Of a DNA stretch of 64,000 bases, positions 39,685-49,380 are shown piece by piece. The translations under genes and the position numbers were made by a program. The stretch spans positions 1 to 64,000 of the IMG/VR virus record IMGVR_UViG_3300031537_000001; one strand, given 5' to 3'. Position 1 is the first letter of the stretch; each line of letters opens with the position of its first letter. The notes under the pieces were generated by a model. That model searched no databases, was not told the origin of the DNA, and saw only the letters and a list, made by a program, of their open reading frames with translations. The stretch is from a virus.

Positions 39685-40710
39685 ATGTGTTTACTGGAAG
39701 ACTATTTGATTGAAAATAGCTTATCAGTAGAATCTATACATAAATATGTAGATGATTATTCAATATTTTCATTTTACATAGGAAAGGAGTTAGAGATAAA
39801 TAAAATCTACTCCTCTCCTTTAAGAGATTCAGATGAGCATCCTTCTTTTGCTTTATATGAAGCCAGAGATGGTAGTATCATGTTTAAAGATCATGGCCGA
39901 AATTTAAAAGGTGGTGTACTAAAATTTGTTAGACATTTGTTATCTGAGGATTGGGATAATCTTATTCCATTTCAAGATGTATTGCATCAAATCAATATTG
40001 ATTTTGATATAGGTCTTGCAGGAACTCCGAAAACATTTAAACCACGAGCAAAAATAATAAAAAGTTACAGTAAAAAACCAAAAACCAAAATAGAAATCGT
40101 ATCTAAAAGGTATAACTCATCATTTTTAGATTACTTTACTGGAAAATATGATATTACATCAGACATATTAAAAATGTATAATGTATATAATGTAGCTATG
40201 GCAAAGTTTAATCTATTTCTAGTGTATCAAAAAACTCTTTGTATCGCATATAAAATAGGTAAATATTATAAATTATGTATGCCATTTAATCCAAAAGGAG
40301 AAAGATTTAGAACTGATTTTCCTCCTAATTATGTAGAAGGATTCTTACAATTAAAGTATAAGTTACCATTTGTAATTATTACTAAAGCTATGAAGGAAGT
40401 AATGTTTTTTAGGAAACATTTCGATTGGGATTCTGTTGCAGGAAAGAGCGAAAATACTATGATACCAGATTTTATAATGAAAAAGTTATTTATCCGCTAT
40501 AAGTGCGTTTTTATTTGGTTGGATAGAGATCAGGGTGGAATCGAAGCTACAAAAGCTTATTTAGATAAATACCCTGGTCTTATCTCTATTAACTATCCTA
40601 CTTCAATAAAAGAAAAGGATGTTACTGATAGATATTTTTACATGAAAACTTTAAATAAAGAAAAAGAAAGCTTAAAAGAAATAGAAAATGTCGTTATTGG
40701 ATATAAGTGA
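39685..40710 (+). CDS. DnaG-type TOPRIM primase
   Basis: The 341-residue protein has an N-terminal part with SPLRDSDEHPSFALYEARDG and MFKDHGRNLKGGVLKFV (the primase substrate-binding block; zinc-ribbon cysteines are absent), and a TOPRIM domain with FVIITKAMKEVMFF (glutamate of motif 1) and CVFIWLDRDQGGIEA (DxD at about 278-280). It makes RNA primers for lagging-strand synthesis. Its 3' end overlaps the rIIA-like gene by 23 bases. Confidence 0.85.
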   Translation: MCLLEDYLIENSLSVESIHKYVDDYSIFSFYIGKELEINKIYSSPLRDSDEHPSFALYEARDGSIMFKDHGRNLKGGVLKFVRHLLSEDWDNLIPFQDVLHQINIDFDIGLAGTPKTFKPRAKIIKSYSKKPKTKIEIVSKRYNSSFLDYFTGKYDITSDILKMYNVYNVAMAKFNLFLVYQKTLCIAYKIGKYYKLCMPFNPKGERFRTDFPPNYVEGFLQLKYKLPFVIITKAMKEVMFFRKHFDWDSVAGKSENTMIPDFIMKKLFIRYKCVFIWLDRDQGGIEATKAYLDKYPGLISINYPTSIKEKDVTDRYFYMKTLNKEKESLKEIENVVIGYK

Positions 40711-43291
40711 AAGTAAGAATATTGGGCTTGTTAAAGAGCTTGATGAAGCTTCTATTGATTTAATATTTAGTAATCTTCAAGAATCTCAATATAGCTTCCC
40801 TATAAAGTCGTTTATCAGGGAAATATTTTCTAATGCTTTAGATAGTATTAGGGAGAAGGAGATTGCTTTTGATATTATTATGAATGGAACTGATGTGAAT
40901 AAGTACTTTGTTACAAGATTTGAAGACGTTGTTATAGATTCAAATTTTGATGCAAGTTACTATGATTTCTCCTTTCTTGATATGGAATCAAAAAAGGTTG
41001 AAATAGTCTATACGCGAAGAGAAGAAGCCCCAAAAGATTTAATTACTATATTAGATAAAGGTGTGGGATTAAGCTCTGAAAGATTGCGTAATTATTTAAA
41101 ATTGGGATGGTCTAGCAAAAGAAATACTAAATATGCTATAGGAAAATTTGGAATTGGAGCCAAGAGTGGTTTAGCAACCGGTGCTGAATTTTTTGTAGTT
41201 AGAACCGTTTACAATGGGTATACTACTTCTTTTATGATATACAAAGAACATTTTCATTGTATAACCAAAGATGATTTTAGTGGATATACTGAAGTATGGA
41301 AAGGTCATTCTAAAGAAGGTACTGAACTAGAGATCCCGGTAGTTTGGAATTCAACTAAAGCTGCAAATGGAGTAACAATTGAGCTCGAGGTACAATCCTA
41401 TACAAAGGATAATTATATTCGAGCTATAAAAGAACAGTTATTATACTTTTATGATAGAGTAAGTTTTTTCTGTGAAGAAAATTCAATAAAGATGGAGTTT
41501 GAATTTCTATTAGAGCCGGAATTTGATTCTAATAATTGCATCGTAACCAAGTCAAGTATTATGTCAGAACCTCACCTTGTATTAGATGGAGTTAATTACG
41601 GTATAATCTCCTGGTCTGAGTTAGGCATGGAAAAACGGTATGGAAATATAGGGATTAAAGTATCTCCTAGTGATATTGATGTAAATCAATCGAGAGAGAA
41701 TGTAATCTGGTCTGAAAAGACTAAAACTACTGTTCTTGCTAAAATACAAGAAGTTACTAAAGATGCAGAATTATATCTTCAAGATAAAATAAGTTATATT
41801 GAAAACTATTTTGAATGGTGTGGTACTATGGGACAGACTAAAAGTAAAGTAGAAGGAGAATTAGTTCTTCATACTTTTAAAAGATTTGTTCCGAAAGCTA
41901 ATCTTAATTTAGTTTGGGAATTTAAAGACTTTGATACTTTAGATGGTTTAGCAGAAGATTTTAGATTTTTAAATACTTCATTCTTCTCTGACTATAATGT
42001 GGAAGAATATTTTACTTTAAAAAATGTTTATCTGAATTCTTATAGAGGAAAAACGGTTATTGCACAAGATAATGTTTATGCAAAAGATCTCAATTCTAAA
42101 ATAGTAGTATACGCTTCTGAAAAATCTATAAATATAGAATTTGTTGAGTATATTTTAAAAAAGTATTCAATAAGTAATTTTTATTATTTACGTCCTGCTG
42201 AAAGATCTTCTTCTAAAGCGACTTATTTTAATGCAATTACAGTTTTTAAATATTTACTTGAAAAATATGCTATTAATTTAGATACTTTCGAATATCCTCA
42301 AGAATATTTTGATGAATTGGCAAGGAAGGAAGAAGCAATTAAAGCAGAAAAAGAAAGGATTGCTCAAGAAGAACGTGAAAGAAAAAGATTAGAAAGGGAA
42401 AGTAAGAAAAAAGCTACTAATATTACTACTGAAGTAAAAATAACTGTTAAAAATGTATATTGGAAAAGCTATAATAAATTTTATCGGGAAAGTACCCAAA
42501 AAATATGGAAATCTCATGATTCCAGTTCTTTTGTATATAATATGTCTTATGATAGTTTTACTCTTGATTCTTTACGAAAATCTGGTACTAATATTTTTGC
42601 TAAAACTTCGGATGCTGGTATACTAAAAGCCGTTGTTGCATATCTTGCTAGTAGTAAAGTTATAGAAGATTTTGAAGGTTACAATTTTATTATTGTATCA
42701 CAGGATAATTATGAATTTTTACGTAAACAAGAAGATTTTATACCTTTAGAAAAATTTATTATGAATGAAGTTGGGGATACTTTAACTTTACATGAGTTAT
42801 TTGTACAGTATAATACACGAAGAATTTTATCAGAATTATTTGCAAAACATCACTGGTTGAAACCTGTAAGTAAACTAAAGGGTATAGATGATGATTTTGA
42901 TAAATTAGTTGAAACCTTTGATTCTTATAAATCTATTGCCTTAAATGTAAGAGAAGGAACCAGAGATCTTATTTTAAGTGCATATACAGCACTTACTGCT
43001 GAACAAACTGATATATTTAATGCTTTAGATCAGTATCTCAAAAACACAGAGATAATTCATAGACTTATCTCTGAAGGAAAAACAGATGAATTAAAAGACA
43101 AATCAAAAGAGTTATTTGGAAGTGATGTTCCATTAACTATTACTGCATTTGATGAAAAGTTCATCAACACAATAGAGTCATTCATAAAAAAAGTAGAACC
43201 AATTGTAGATATTTTACTATTTTTAGATTATGATTCTATGTCTATGGATGATATTACAAATGTAGTATCTATATTAAATAAACTTTTGTAA
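40688..43291 (+). CDS. rIIA: rIIA-like GHKL ATPase
   Basis: The 867-residue protein has the GHKL (HSP90/gyrase B) nucleotide site: EIFSNALDSIREKE (N-box, Asn about 49), ITILDKGVGLS (G1-box, Asp about 121) and GKFGIGAKSG (G2-box, about 155). A long helical middle (RKEEAIKAEKERIAQEE) follows. Next to it is an rIIB-like gene, so the pair corresponds to T4 rIIA/rIIB, membrane-associated proteins that protect against prophage-encoded exclusion and affect lysis timing. Confidence 0.8.
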   Translation: MSLLDISESKNIGLVKELDEASIDLIFSNLQESQYSFPIKSFIREIFSNALDSIREKEIAFDIIMNGTDVNKYFVTRFEDVVIDSNFDASYYDFSFLDMESKKVEIVYTRREEAPKDLITILDKGVGLSSERLRNYLKLGWSSKRNTKYAIGKFGIGAKSGLATGAEFFVVRTVYNGYTTSFMIYKEHFHCITKDDFSGYTEVWKGHSKEGTELEIPVVWNSTKAANGVTIELEVQSYTKDNYIRAIKEQLLYFYDRVSFFCEENSIKMEFEFLLEPEFDSNNCIVTKSSIMSEPHLVLDGVNYGIISWSELGMEKRYGNIGIKVSPSDIDVNQSRENVIWSEKTKTTVLAKIQEVTKDAELYLQDKISYIENYFEWCGTMGQTKSKVEGELVLHTFKRFVPKANLNLVWEFKDFDTLDGLAEDFRFLNTSFFSDYNVEEYFTLKNVYLNSYRGKTVIAQDNVYAKDLNSKIVVYASEKSINIEFVEYILKKYSISNFYYLRPAERSSSKATYFNAITVFKYLLEKYAINLDTFEYPQEYFDELARKEEAIKAEKERIAQEERERKRLERESKKKATNITTEVKITVKNVYWKSYNKFYRESTQKIWKSHDSSSFVYNMSYDSFTLDSLRKSGTNIFAKTSDAGILKAVVAYLASSKVIEDFEGYNFIIVSQDNYEFLRKQEDFIPLEKFIMNEVGDTLTLHELFVQYNTRRILSELFAKHHWLKPVSKLKGIDDDFDKLVETFDSYKSIALNVREGTRDLILSAYTALTAEQTDIFNALDQYLKNTEIIHRLISEGKTDELKDKSKELFGSDVPLTITAFDEKFINTIESFIKKVEPIVDILLFLDYDSMSMDDITNVVSILNKLL

Positions 43292-43306
43292 CTTAATATT
43301 TTAAAT

Positions 43307-44542
43307 ATGATAATAATTAATAGAACAGACAAAAACATTGTCGGAGCTATAAATGGTAAACCTTTTTCTATACCATTTAATGAGCAATTGTATACTAAAC
43401 TGGTAAAGATTAGTGAAGATTTTGTTTCTTCTACCGAGTTGCCTAAAGCTAATGCATTGTTAGAAGAAGCAAATAAATTAACAATACTAAACTTTAAAGA
43501 GCTTATTGCTACTTCTAATCCTTATTTGCATTATAATCCAGTTAAGGATTTATACTACCTTGTAGTTAACAAAGGTAAGAAGGATGAATATGTTATTGAT
43601 AAACCTTTACCAGTTGGATTATCGGAAAGGATAGTCGAATCTTTTGAAAAGGGATTTAGTTTTATGCCTATTATTAAAGCATGGATCAGATTCTTACAAA
43701 GGGATAAAGAATATTCTGAAACAGACGCAGCATTTTTCAGCAGATATTTAAATACTATGTATATTGACTATGAGGCTGTTGATAAGTTGGTGGAAACTGA
43801 AGGATTATCTGAAGATACTGCTGTTGAACGTTGTACTTTTAACGATCTGGCTATTACTCAAGAAGGTTTATTGGCTACTTATAAAGTAGTAAATGAAATC
43901 AAAACTGAGTGGGTTCTTGTTACAGATGAAGAAGGTAATGTAGTACTTAATTCAGATGATTCACCTCAAAAGAAACAAGTTCTAAAAAAGGAATATCAGA
44001 GTCAGTATGACATTGATCCTTTAACCGGAGAAACGAAAACTACTGTAGGTAAACCCGTATATGTCGAAGATAGATATTTTACTCCAGCTATTCATAAACA
44101 TGGAGAGAATTTCTACTCAGGAGATAAATATGGTTATATTTATAAAGTAGGTGAAGCTCAGTATTTACCTAAGATAAATCCTAATACTAATGAATCTGCA
44201 AATGTAAATAAAGAAAATTCTTTTGGAGGTGGTGGTCTATACACAGGAGGGCTTAACTATATTAAAAACTACAGATCTCAAGGAGATGTTGTTTTAGTAT
44301 GTTTCTTAGATCCTGCAAACATTATTTCTTTTCAAGATGATGGATCAGCTATGCGTACTTGGGAATTATTTCCTCACAATATCTTAGAGGATGATGTAAC
44401 TTTAAAAGGTTTATATCACTCTTCTCAGTATGCAAAAGAATCTTCAGCTAAAACTATTTTAAGATTACAAGAAATTGCTGATAAAGAAAGAGAAGCTTTA
44501 GACAAAAAATCAGAAGAGATTAGTAACTTAAATAAGATTTAG
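43307..44542 (+). CDS. rIIB: rIIB-like protein
   Basis: The 411-residue protein starts MIIINRTDKNIVGAINGKPF and includes FISRYLNT-like FFSRYLNTMYIDYEAV and YTPAIHKHGENFYSG, patterns of the rIIB family. It lies 15 bases after the rIIA-like gene. In T4 the two proteins act as a complex. The C-terminus is a charged helix. Confidence 0.75.
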   Translation: MIIINRTDKNIVGAINGKPFSIPFNEQLYTKLVKISEDFVSSTELPKANALLEEANKLTILNFKELIATSNPYLHYNPVKDLYYLVVNKGKKDEYVIDKPLPVGLSERIVESFEKGFSFMPIIKAWIRFLQRDKEYSETDAAFFSRYLNTMYIDYEAVDKLVETEGLSEDTAVERCTFNDLAITQEGLLATYKVVNEIKTEWVLVTDEEGNVVLNSDDSPQKKQVLKKEYQSQYDIDPLTGETKTTVGKPVYVEDRYFTPAIHKHGENFYSGDKYGYIYKVGEAQYLPKINPNTNESANVNKENSFGGGGLYTGGLNYIKNYRSQGDVVLVCFLDPANIISFQDDGSAMRTWELFPHNILEDDVTLKGLYHSSQYAKESSAKTILRLQEIADKEREALDKKSEEISNLNKI

Positions 44543-44543
44543 T

Positions 44544-45035
44544 ATGGGTACCGGTACACGAAATAAAAATGCCGGTAGTAATTGGGAAAGAGAAATTGTT
44601 ACATTATTAAATTCTGAGAAAATTTTTCATAAAGTCGGAACTTCCCGACTTTTAAGTAAAAGTTTTGATGATAATAAAATTGATGTTATAACTGAAGTTA
44701 TTTCAAAAATGGAAGAGTTTGGCTTGGCTATCCAAGCCAAAACTTCTACTACTACTCTCAGATATCCACAATTACTAAATGAGGTTAAAGAAGGTATGTC
44801 TAAATTGGGAATATCTTGTACTCCAGTTATTTTCCACAAACAAACTCAGCGAGTCAAAGAAAGATTTATGCCCAGAGGAACATTTGCTTCTTTATATTTA
44901 GGAGATTTTATAAAGATATTTAAGAAGTTAGAAGTTTATAAACAAGCTTATGAACTATTAAATTCTTACTTTGACAGCATTCCTGATGATGAAAAAGATT
45001 CAGTAAATGCTAAACTATTAAAATTAGAGTTATGA
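44544..45035 (+). CDS. Hjc-like PD-(D/E)xK endonuclease
   Basis: The 163-residue protein has the archaeal Holliday-junction resolvase layout: KNAGSNWEREIVTLLN (Glu of motif I), SKSFDDNKIDVIT (Asp) and FGLAIQAKTS (the x-K of ExK). PD-(D/E)xK resolvases cut branched DNA before packaging. It lies between the rII pair and the flap exonuclease, overlapping the latter by 4 bases. Confidence 0.7.
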   Translation: MGTGTRNKNAGSNWEREIVTLLNSEKIFHKVGTSRLLSKSFDDNKIDVITEVISKMEEFGLAIQAKTSTTTLRYPQLLNEVKEGMSKLGISCTPVIFHKQTQRVKERFMPRGTFASLYLGDFIKIFKKLEVYKQAYELLNSYFDSIPDDEKDSVNAKLLKLEL

Positions 45036-45781
45036 TTTCAGCTATAGTAGATTTAGATTCTCTAGGATTTATTGTTGCTTACCAACAATTTGTAAAGTTA
45101 GAGAATAAGACTGATGCGGAGAAAGTAAAGAATCATGTTAAAGACTTCGTTTCTTCCATTTTAAATAGTGTGGGAGCCGAAGAATATATGTTATTTTATC
45201 AATCTCAGAAACATAAAAATTATAGGCTTGAAATTTATCCGGAATATAAGGCTAATCGTCCTGAAACACCGGAGTTCTTTACTCATTGGAGGTCTGTTTT
45301 ATATAAAATCTATGAAGAATTAGGAGCTGTAGCACTAAATACTATCGAAACTGATGATGCTTTAAGTATTGTATTTAAGATATTTCCAGAAAAAGAAATA
45401 GTTTTATGTCATAATGATAAAGATATGTTTCAGATTCCTTGTAAACATTATTTATATAAAAAACTAAAATTTATTGATATTTCTATAGCAGATTCTATCC
45501 GTAACCTAAATATTCAGCTATTACAAGGTGATTCTATAGACAATATAAAAGGTTGTCGAAGAATAGGAGAAGTAAAAGCTGCAAAAGCAATTGATTCAGG
45601 CCAATCAGTTATAGATGTTTATAAATCTGTTTATGGGACCGATTGGAGACAACATTATGTACTTAATGCTAAAATGATTATATTAGGAAGAGTAAAAGAA
45701 GATTTTCCTATAAAGTGGATAAAAAACACTAATTTGTTTAAAGTTGATGCTTTATTTGAATGTAAAAGTTTATTTGATTAA
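45032..45781 (+). CDS. 5'-3' exonuclease / flap endonuclease
   Basis: The 249-residue protein has the FEN core: VDLDSLGF (metal Asp at about 6-8), YPEYKANRP (clamp region), TIETDDALS (acidic motif), CHNDKDMFQI, and LLQGDSIDNIKGCRRIGEVKAAKAI, a helix-hairpin-helix DNA-binding block. It removes RNA primers and flaps. Length fits phage versions. Confidence 0.85.
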   Translation: MISAIVDLDSLGFIVAYQQFVKLENKTDAEKVKNHVKDFVSSILNSVGAEEYMLFYQSQKHKNYRLEIYPEYKANRPETPEFFTHWRSVLYKIYEELGAVALNTIETDDALSIVFKIFPEKEIVLCHNDKDMFQIPCKHYLYKKLKFIDISIADSIRNLNIQLLQGDSIDNIKGCRRIGEVKAAKAIDSGQSVIDVYKSVYGTDWRQHYVLNAKMIILGRVKEDFPIKWIKNTNLFKVDALFECKSLFD

Positions 45782-45819
45782 ATAATATCACCAATAACTT
45801 ACTAAAATTATATACTGTT

Positions 45820-46374
45820 ATGGGTAATAGATTTCTTAAAGATCCAAGCGATAATATTTTTAATTATTACATTTTACCGCTTATAGGATTAAACAAAGTA
45901 AGTTTTGGAGATTGCTTTATAAAAACATTGTTAAACAAAAGTTATGATGCTATTTTTGTTCAGGTAGCTTCGGTAGAAAATAAGAATAAATTTCTTGATT
46001 TTCCTTACTTTGAATCTATTGTAGAACATAAAACTGGTTTATTCTTTAAATTTTCTATACCCGCTATATTTTCTGAAGATATTAAGTTAATTGGGTCAGG
46101 AAAGTATAGTTTAATTTCAATCCAAGCTAAAACATTTATCAAATCTTACTCTGGTTTAGCTTATAATGTTAAATCTTCTGATGGTAAAACAATTGTTTCT
46201 AAGGCTTTATTAGCCTTGGATAAACATGTTGCATTAATAGAGTATTATGCTGATTATTTGGGTTTAACTGAAAAAGAAATTGAAGATTGTATTACTATTC
46301 CTGATATAGAATTGATGGATGAGCCTTATGAAAATGATTTTATAGAGAATTTTAAAATGGAAAAGAGTGTTTAA
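45820..46374 (+). CDS. Unknown protein (184 aa)
   Basis: A 184-residue protein, MGNRFLKDPSDNIFNYYILP..., with no recognised motif, ending at a terminator that overlaps its last codons. It closes the replication block. Confidence 0.6.
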   Translation: MGNRFLKDPSDNIFNYYILPLIGLNKVSFGDCFIKTLLNKSYDAIFVQVASVENKNKFLDFPYFESIVEHKTGLFFKFSIPAIFSEDIKLIGSGKYSLISIQAKTFIKSYSGLAYNVKSSDGKTIVSKALLALDKHVALIEYYADYLGLTEKEIEDCITIPDIELMDEPYENDFIENFKMEKSV

Positions 46375-46383
46375 TACTCTTTT
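46361..46383 (+). terminator. Rho-independent terminator
   Basis: AAAAGAGT pairs with ACTCTTTT across the stop codon of the preceding gene (8 bp, loop GTTTAAT). Confidence 0.75.
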
Positions 46384-46409
46384 CCTATTGTTTAACTAAA
46401 AATTTAATA

Positions 46410-46988
46410 ATGAAAAAAGTTATAGTTATTATCATATTTCTTATAAGTTTTTATTATACAGCTACTAATGCTACTAATAAATATTTATCTGAATCAATAC
46501 ATCAGTATTCTTATAATCTGATGTTGAAAGAAACTGTAATTAATAAATTTGAAGAAGTTATAAATTTAATAAAACTCCATGAAGGGTTTAGGTCTACACC
46601 ATATGATGATTGTGGCTATTTAGCTATAGGATATGGACAAAGACTCGCCTTTTTTACTACTTTTAAGATAGGTAATTATGTTACCGAAGAAACAGCCGAT
46701 AATATTCTCAGGATTAGTTTCGATAACCACTTAAAGTTAGTTGATTATTATTTCCCAGGATTAAATCAATTTCAAAGATTTTCTGTTGCTCATATGAGTT
46801 ATAGTATTGGTCTTGGAAATGTAATAAAGTATAAATATCTATATAAAGAAGAAGGATGTTGGAAAATAAATCAACATAAACTTTATACTACTCGAAAAGT
46901 TGATAGAATTAATTCTAAATACAGGGAAAATCGGATATTTGAGTATAATTTATTTAATTTTAAAATAAACATGCACAAAAATGGATAA
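46410..46988 (+). CDS. Lysozyme-like endolysin, GH24 family, with N-terminal membrane anchor/signal
   Basis: The 192-residue protein starts with a hydrophobic segment (KKVIVIIIFLISFYYTA), then IKLHEGFR (catalytic Glu about 58), TPYDDCGYLAIGYG (Asp66/67 at the place of T4 lysozyme Asp20; Ala72 replaces the usual Thr of GYxTIGxG), and a helical C-terminal lobe. It would cleave peptidoglycan at the end of infection. The N-terminal segment may make it a signal-anchor-release endolysin or send it through Sec. It lies far from the virion genes, after the replication block. Confidence 0.75.
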   Translation: MKKVIVIIIFLISFYYTATNATNKYLSESIHQYSYNLMLKETVINKFEEVINLIKLHEGFRSTPYDDCGYLAIGYGQRLAFFTTFKIGNYVTEETADNILRISFDNHLKLVDYYFPGLNQFQRFSVAHMSYSIGLGNVIKYKYLYKEEGCWKINQHKLYTTRKVDRINSKYRENRIFEYNLFNFKINMHKNG

Positions 46989-48483
46989 CAGTGAAAAATG
47001 GTGGAAGTATGTTAAAGTTGGACATACTTTACAATGTTTGAATGCTTCAACAGGTATGCGAGCAGGTCAAGGTTATGTTCCAAATAAGGTATTTAAAGTA
47101 TTTAACATAATCTCTCAGTTAAATACTAATAGGGCCTTTACTGATTCTAAAGGATTATCTGTATGGGATGATTGGTGTAAACCTTATTATCAAGTAGGAG
47201 ATTGGGTATCTTTTTACTCCGAAATAGAAAATAAAATTATAACAAGTAGAATTAATAAACTTGGAAGTAGTTATCATTACTTAGAGTCTGGGAATCAACC
47301 TTTTACACATCTTATTAGATATGCCTCAGATGAAGAAATTAAACAAGCTAAAAAAGCTAATCTGGAAAAAGAATTTGTATTACCTGAAAAATGGTGTATA
47401 AAATCTAATAAGGATATTGTTTCTATAGTAGCTTCTTATTGGGATAAAGGCTGTAATACTGTTTGTTATAGCCAGCTTATTAAAGAAGATAGTTATATAA
47501 ATTATTATTGGGCTTCACATAACTTAGCAAACGATTGTCCACTATTTGGACATAACCCAGGAAGTAATCATTGTACTCCATCTAAACCTGAAGGATTTAC
47601 AGAAATTACATTTGAACAGTTCCAAAAATATGTTTTAAAAAATACTATTGAAATGGATAGGGAGAAATTAATAGAAGAAGCTAAAAAGAGATATCCTGCT
47701 GGGACTAAATATATATCAGCTATGAGCGGCATAGATATTTATATAGCTAAAGGAGATCCTTATTTTGGAAATATAGTTAATTCAAATTCTATATTTGATA
47801 ATCGTGCTTGTATTTATTATAATAACAAATGGGCTGAAATTATTTCTACTCCAGAAGTAAAGGTATTGGATAAATTTCCAGAAACAGGATGTATAAATTT
47901 ATTAGCAGCACCTGAATTTATAAGCTATTTCCAGCGTTTAGGTAAAATTTTATTAGGAACTGCATCCTCTAAAGAATGGACACAATTGTGTTGGAATGAA
48001 ACAAACTATTGGTATGCTGTTAAATCATCGAAATTGGTCTTTAATCCTTCTGATTTACGTCAATTTATGTTTACAGAAACTAAACCTTTAACAGTAGATG
48101 ATTTAGTTAAAGGAGAGATTTATTGCTTTGATTTTGATAATTATGAAGGTTTTATTTCTAAATGGGAATCTTATTATATATATCCAGGCAATCATTATTT
48201 TACTAGGACTAATAGATATGATTTTTCTAATCCTAACAATATTAGATTAGCCACTCAAGATGAAAAAGATTGGTTAAATGCTTGTATTAAAGCAGATAAA
48301 TTTATTTCAAAAGAAGAAGCTTTAAAACTTAAACCGGATATAGAAGAAGTAGAATGTCATATTTGTTATAAAATAAATGAAAGAAAATCTGGTTGGAATT
48401 TTGAAGAAGAATATTATAAATTTAATGTACCTCTTAAACAACAAAAACTTTCTACATTTACTAAAATTGAATTTTTTAATTAA
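46981..48483 (+). CDS. Unknown 500-residue protein
   Basis: Starts MDNSEKWWKYVKVGHTLQCL and includes GDWVSFYS, EGFTEITFEQFQKYVLK and DDLVKGEIYCFDFDNYEG. Several of these are small beta-barrel-like blocks seen as repeats in large phage hypothetical proteins, so it may be a fusion of small modules. It overlaps the lysozyme gene by 8 bases. Function unknown. Confidence 0.65.
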   Translation: MDNSEKWWKYVKVGHTLQCLNASTGMRAGQGYVPNKVFKVFNIISQLNTNRAFTDSKGLSVWDDWCKPYYQVGDWVSFYSEIENKIITSRINKLGSSYHYLESGNQPFTHLIRYASDEEIKQAKKANLEKEFVLPEKWCIKSNKDIVSIVASYWDKGCNTVCYSQLIKEDSYINYYWASHNLANDCPLFGHNPGSNHCTPSKPEGFTEITFEQFQKYVLKNTIEMDREKLIEEAKKRYPAGTKYISAMSGIDIYIAKGDPYFGNIVNSNSIFDNRACIYYNNKWAEIISTPEVKVLDKFPETGCINLLAAPEFISYFQRLGKILLGTASSKEWTQLCWNETNYWYAVKSSKLVFNPSDLRQFMFTETKPLTVDDLVKGEIYCFDFDNYEGFISKWESYYIYPGNHYFTRTNRYDFSNPNNIRLATQDEKDWLNACIKADKFISKEEALKLKPDIEEVECHICYKINERKSGWNFEEEYYKFNVPLKQQKLSTFTKIEFFN

Positions 48484-48499
48484 CATTAAATAGATAAAA

Positions 48500-48925
48500 A
48501 TGAAAAACGAAAAAGTATCAAAATTTGTACTACAAGGTGTAAAAGATCTTGAGAAGACTGAGAAAGAAATATTTATCGAAAAAACTGAAAAATTTCTAAC
48601 TTTTGCTAGAATTGAAGCTAACAAGAATATTAATAATATTCAGTCAGCTATTTCAGCTAAATTAGCTTTAATTTCTTATAAAGAACAGGAAATTGAGTTA
48701 CAAGAAGCTGAAATTGAAAAAGTTAGATTTACAAAAGCTTCTAATTATGTCAAATATTGTAGAAACTTAGAAGAATCTAAACAACTTAAAGATAAGTTGA
48801 TAAACTTTACTAGCGATGAAGATGATAAGAAAGGTTTAGCTCAATTAAAATTTGAGATTGAATATCTTAAAACTCAACTTGAGTTACATAAAGAAAATTT
48901 AGTTACTTTTAATAGTGAGGAGTAG
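48500..48925 (+). CDS. Coiled-coil protein (141 aa)
   Basis: A 141-residue protein almost entirely of charged heptads (IEQEIELQEAEIEKVRF-like, LKFEIEYLKTQLELHKEN). A structural or regulatory coiled coil; a terminator follows at 48,918-48,940. Confidence 0.65.
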   Translation: MKNEKVSKFVLQGVKDLEKTEKEIFIEKTEKFLTFARIEANKNINNIQSAISAKLALISYKEQEIELQEAEIEKVRFTKASNYVKYCRNLEESKQLKDKLINFTSDEDDKKGLAQLKFEIEYLKTQLELHKENLVTFNSEE

Positions 48926-48940
48926 AAATACTCCTTTTTA
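48918..48940 (+). terminator. Rho-independent terminator
   Basis: GGAGT pairs with ACTCC around AGAAAT, followed by TTTTTA; the stem spans the stop codon of the previous gene. Confidence 0.7.
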
Positions 48941-48950
48941 TACTTAAATT

Positions 48951-49121
48951 ATGGAAAGCGAATATAAAGAAAGAGCTGAAGAAATTTTATTCTTTTTAAG
49001 TGCTAAACAAAGGGCGCAACCTTTTATTGGACTAAGTAAGGAAGAAAAAGAACTTATTATTACGGCTATGTGTCAATTGGCTGAAGAAGTAAAGAAATCT
49101 TGTGTTGAAGAAGCTGAATAA
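48951..49121 (+). CDS. Unknown small helical protein (56 aa)
   Basis: A 56-residue acidic helical protein, MESEYKERAEEILFFLSAKQ..., 10 bases after a terminator. Function unknown. Confidence 0.5.
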   Translation: MESEYKERAEEILFFLSAKQRAQPFIGLSKEEKELIITAMCQLAEEVKKSCVEEAE

Positions 49122-49179
49122 AAAAAAAATAAAATTGATTAATATGAAACAATTTAAGCTTATTTAAGAAGTTTGGAAG

Positions 49180-49380
49180 ATGCTTAAAGTAGGAGATAAA
49201 GTCCACTACATTCCTTTTTCAGATTGTGATGAATCAATTATAGAAAATGGAATTGTTAAATCACTACAAAACGAAGAATATTGTTTTGTTGTGTTTCATT
49301 GGTCAGATACCCCAGAAAAGTATCAAGACTTTACAGGTCAAAGAACAGATATAAAATCATTAAAGAAAGGATGGATATGA
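49180..49380 (+). CDS. Conserved small phage protein (66 aa)
   Basis: A 66-residue protein, MLKVGDKVHYIPFSDCDESI..., with the pattern 'VGxKVHYxPFxGCxxxxxENGxVKS...VFVVYxC', a recurrent SH3-like small phage family. It overlaps the kinase start by 4 bases. Confidence 0.65.
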   Translation: MLKVGDKVHYIPFSDCDESIIENGIVKSLQNEEYCFVVFHWSDTPEKYQDFTGQRTDIKSLKKGWI

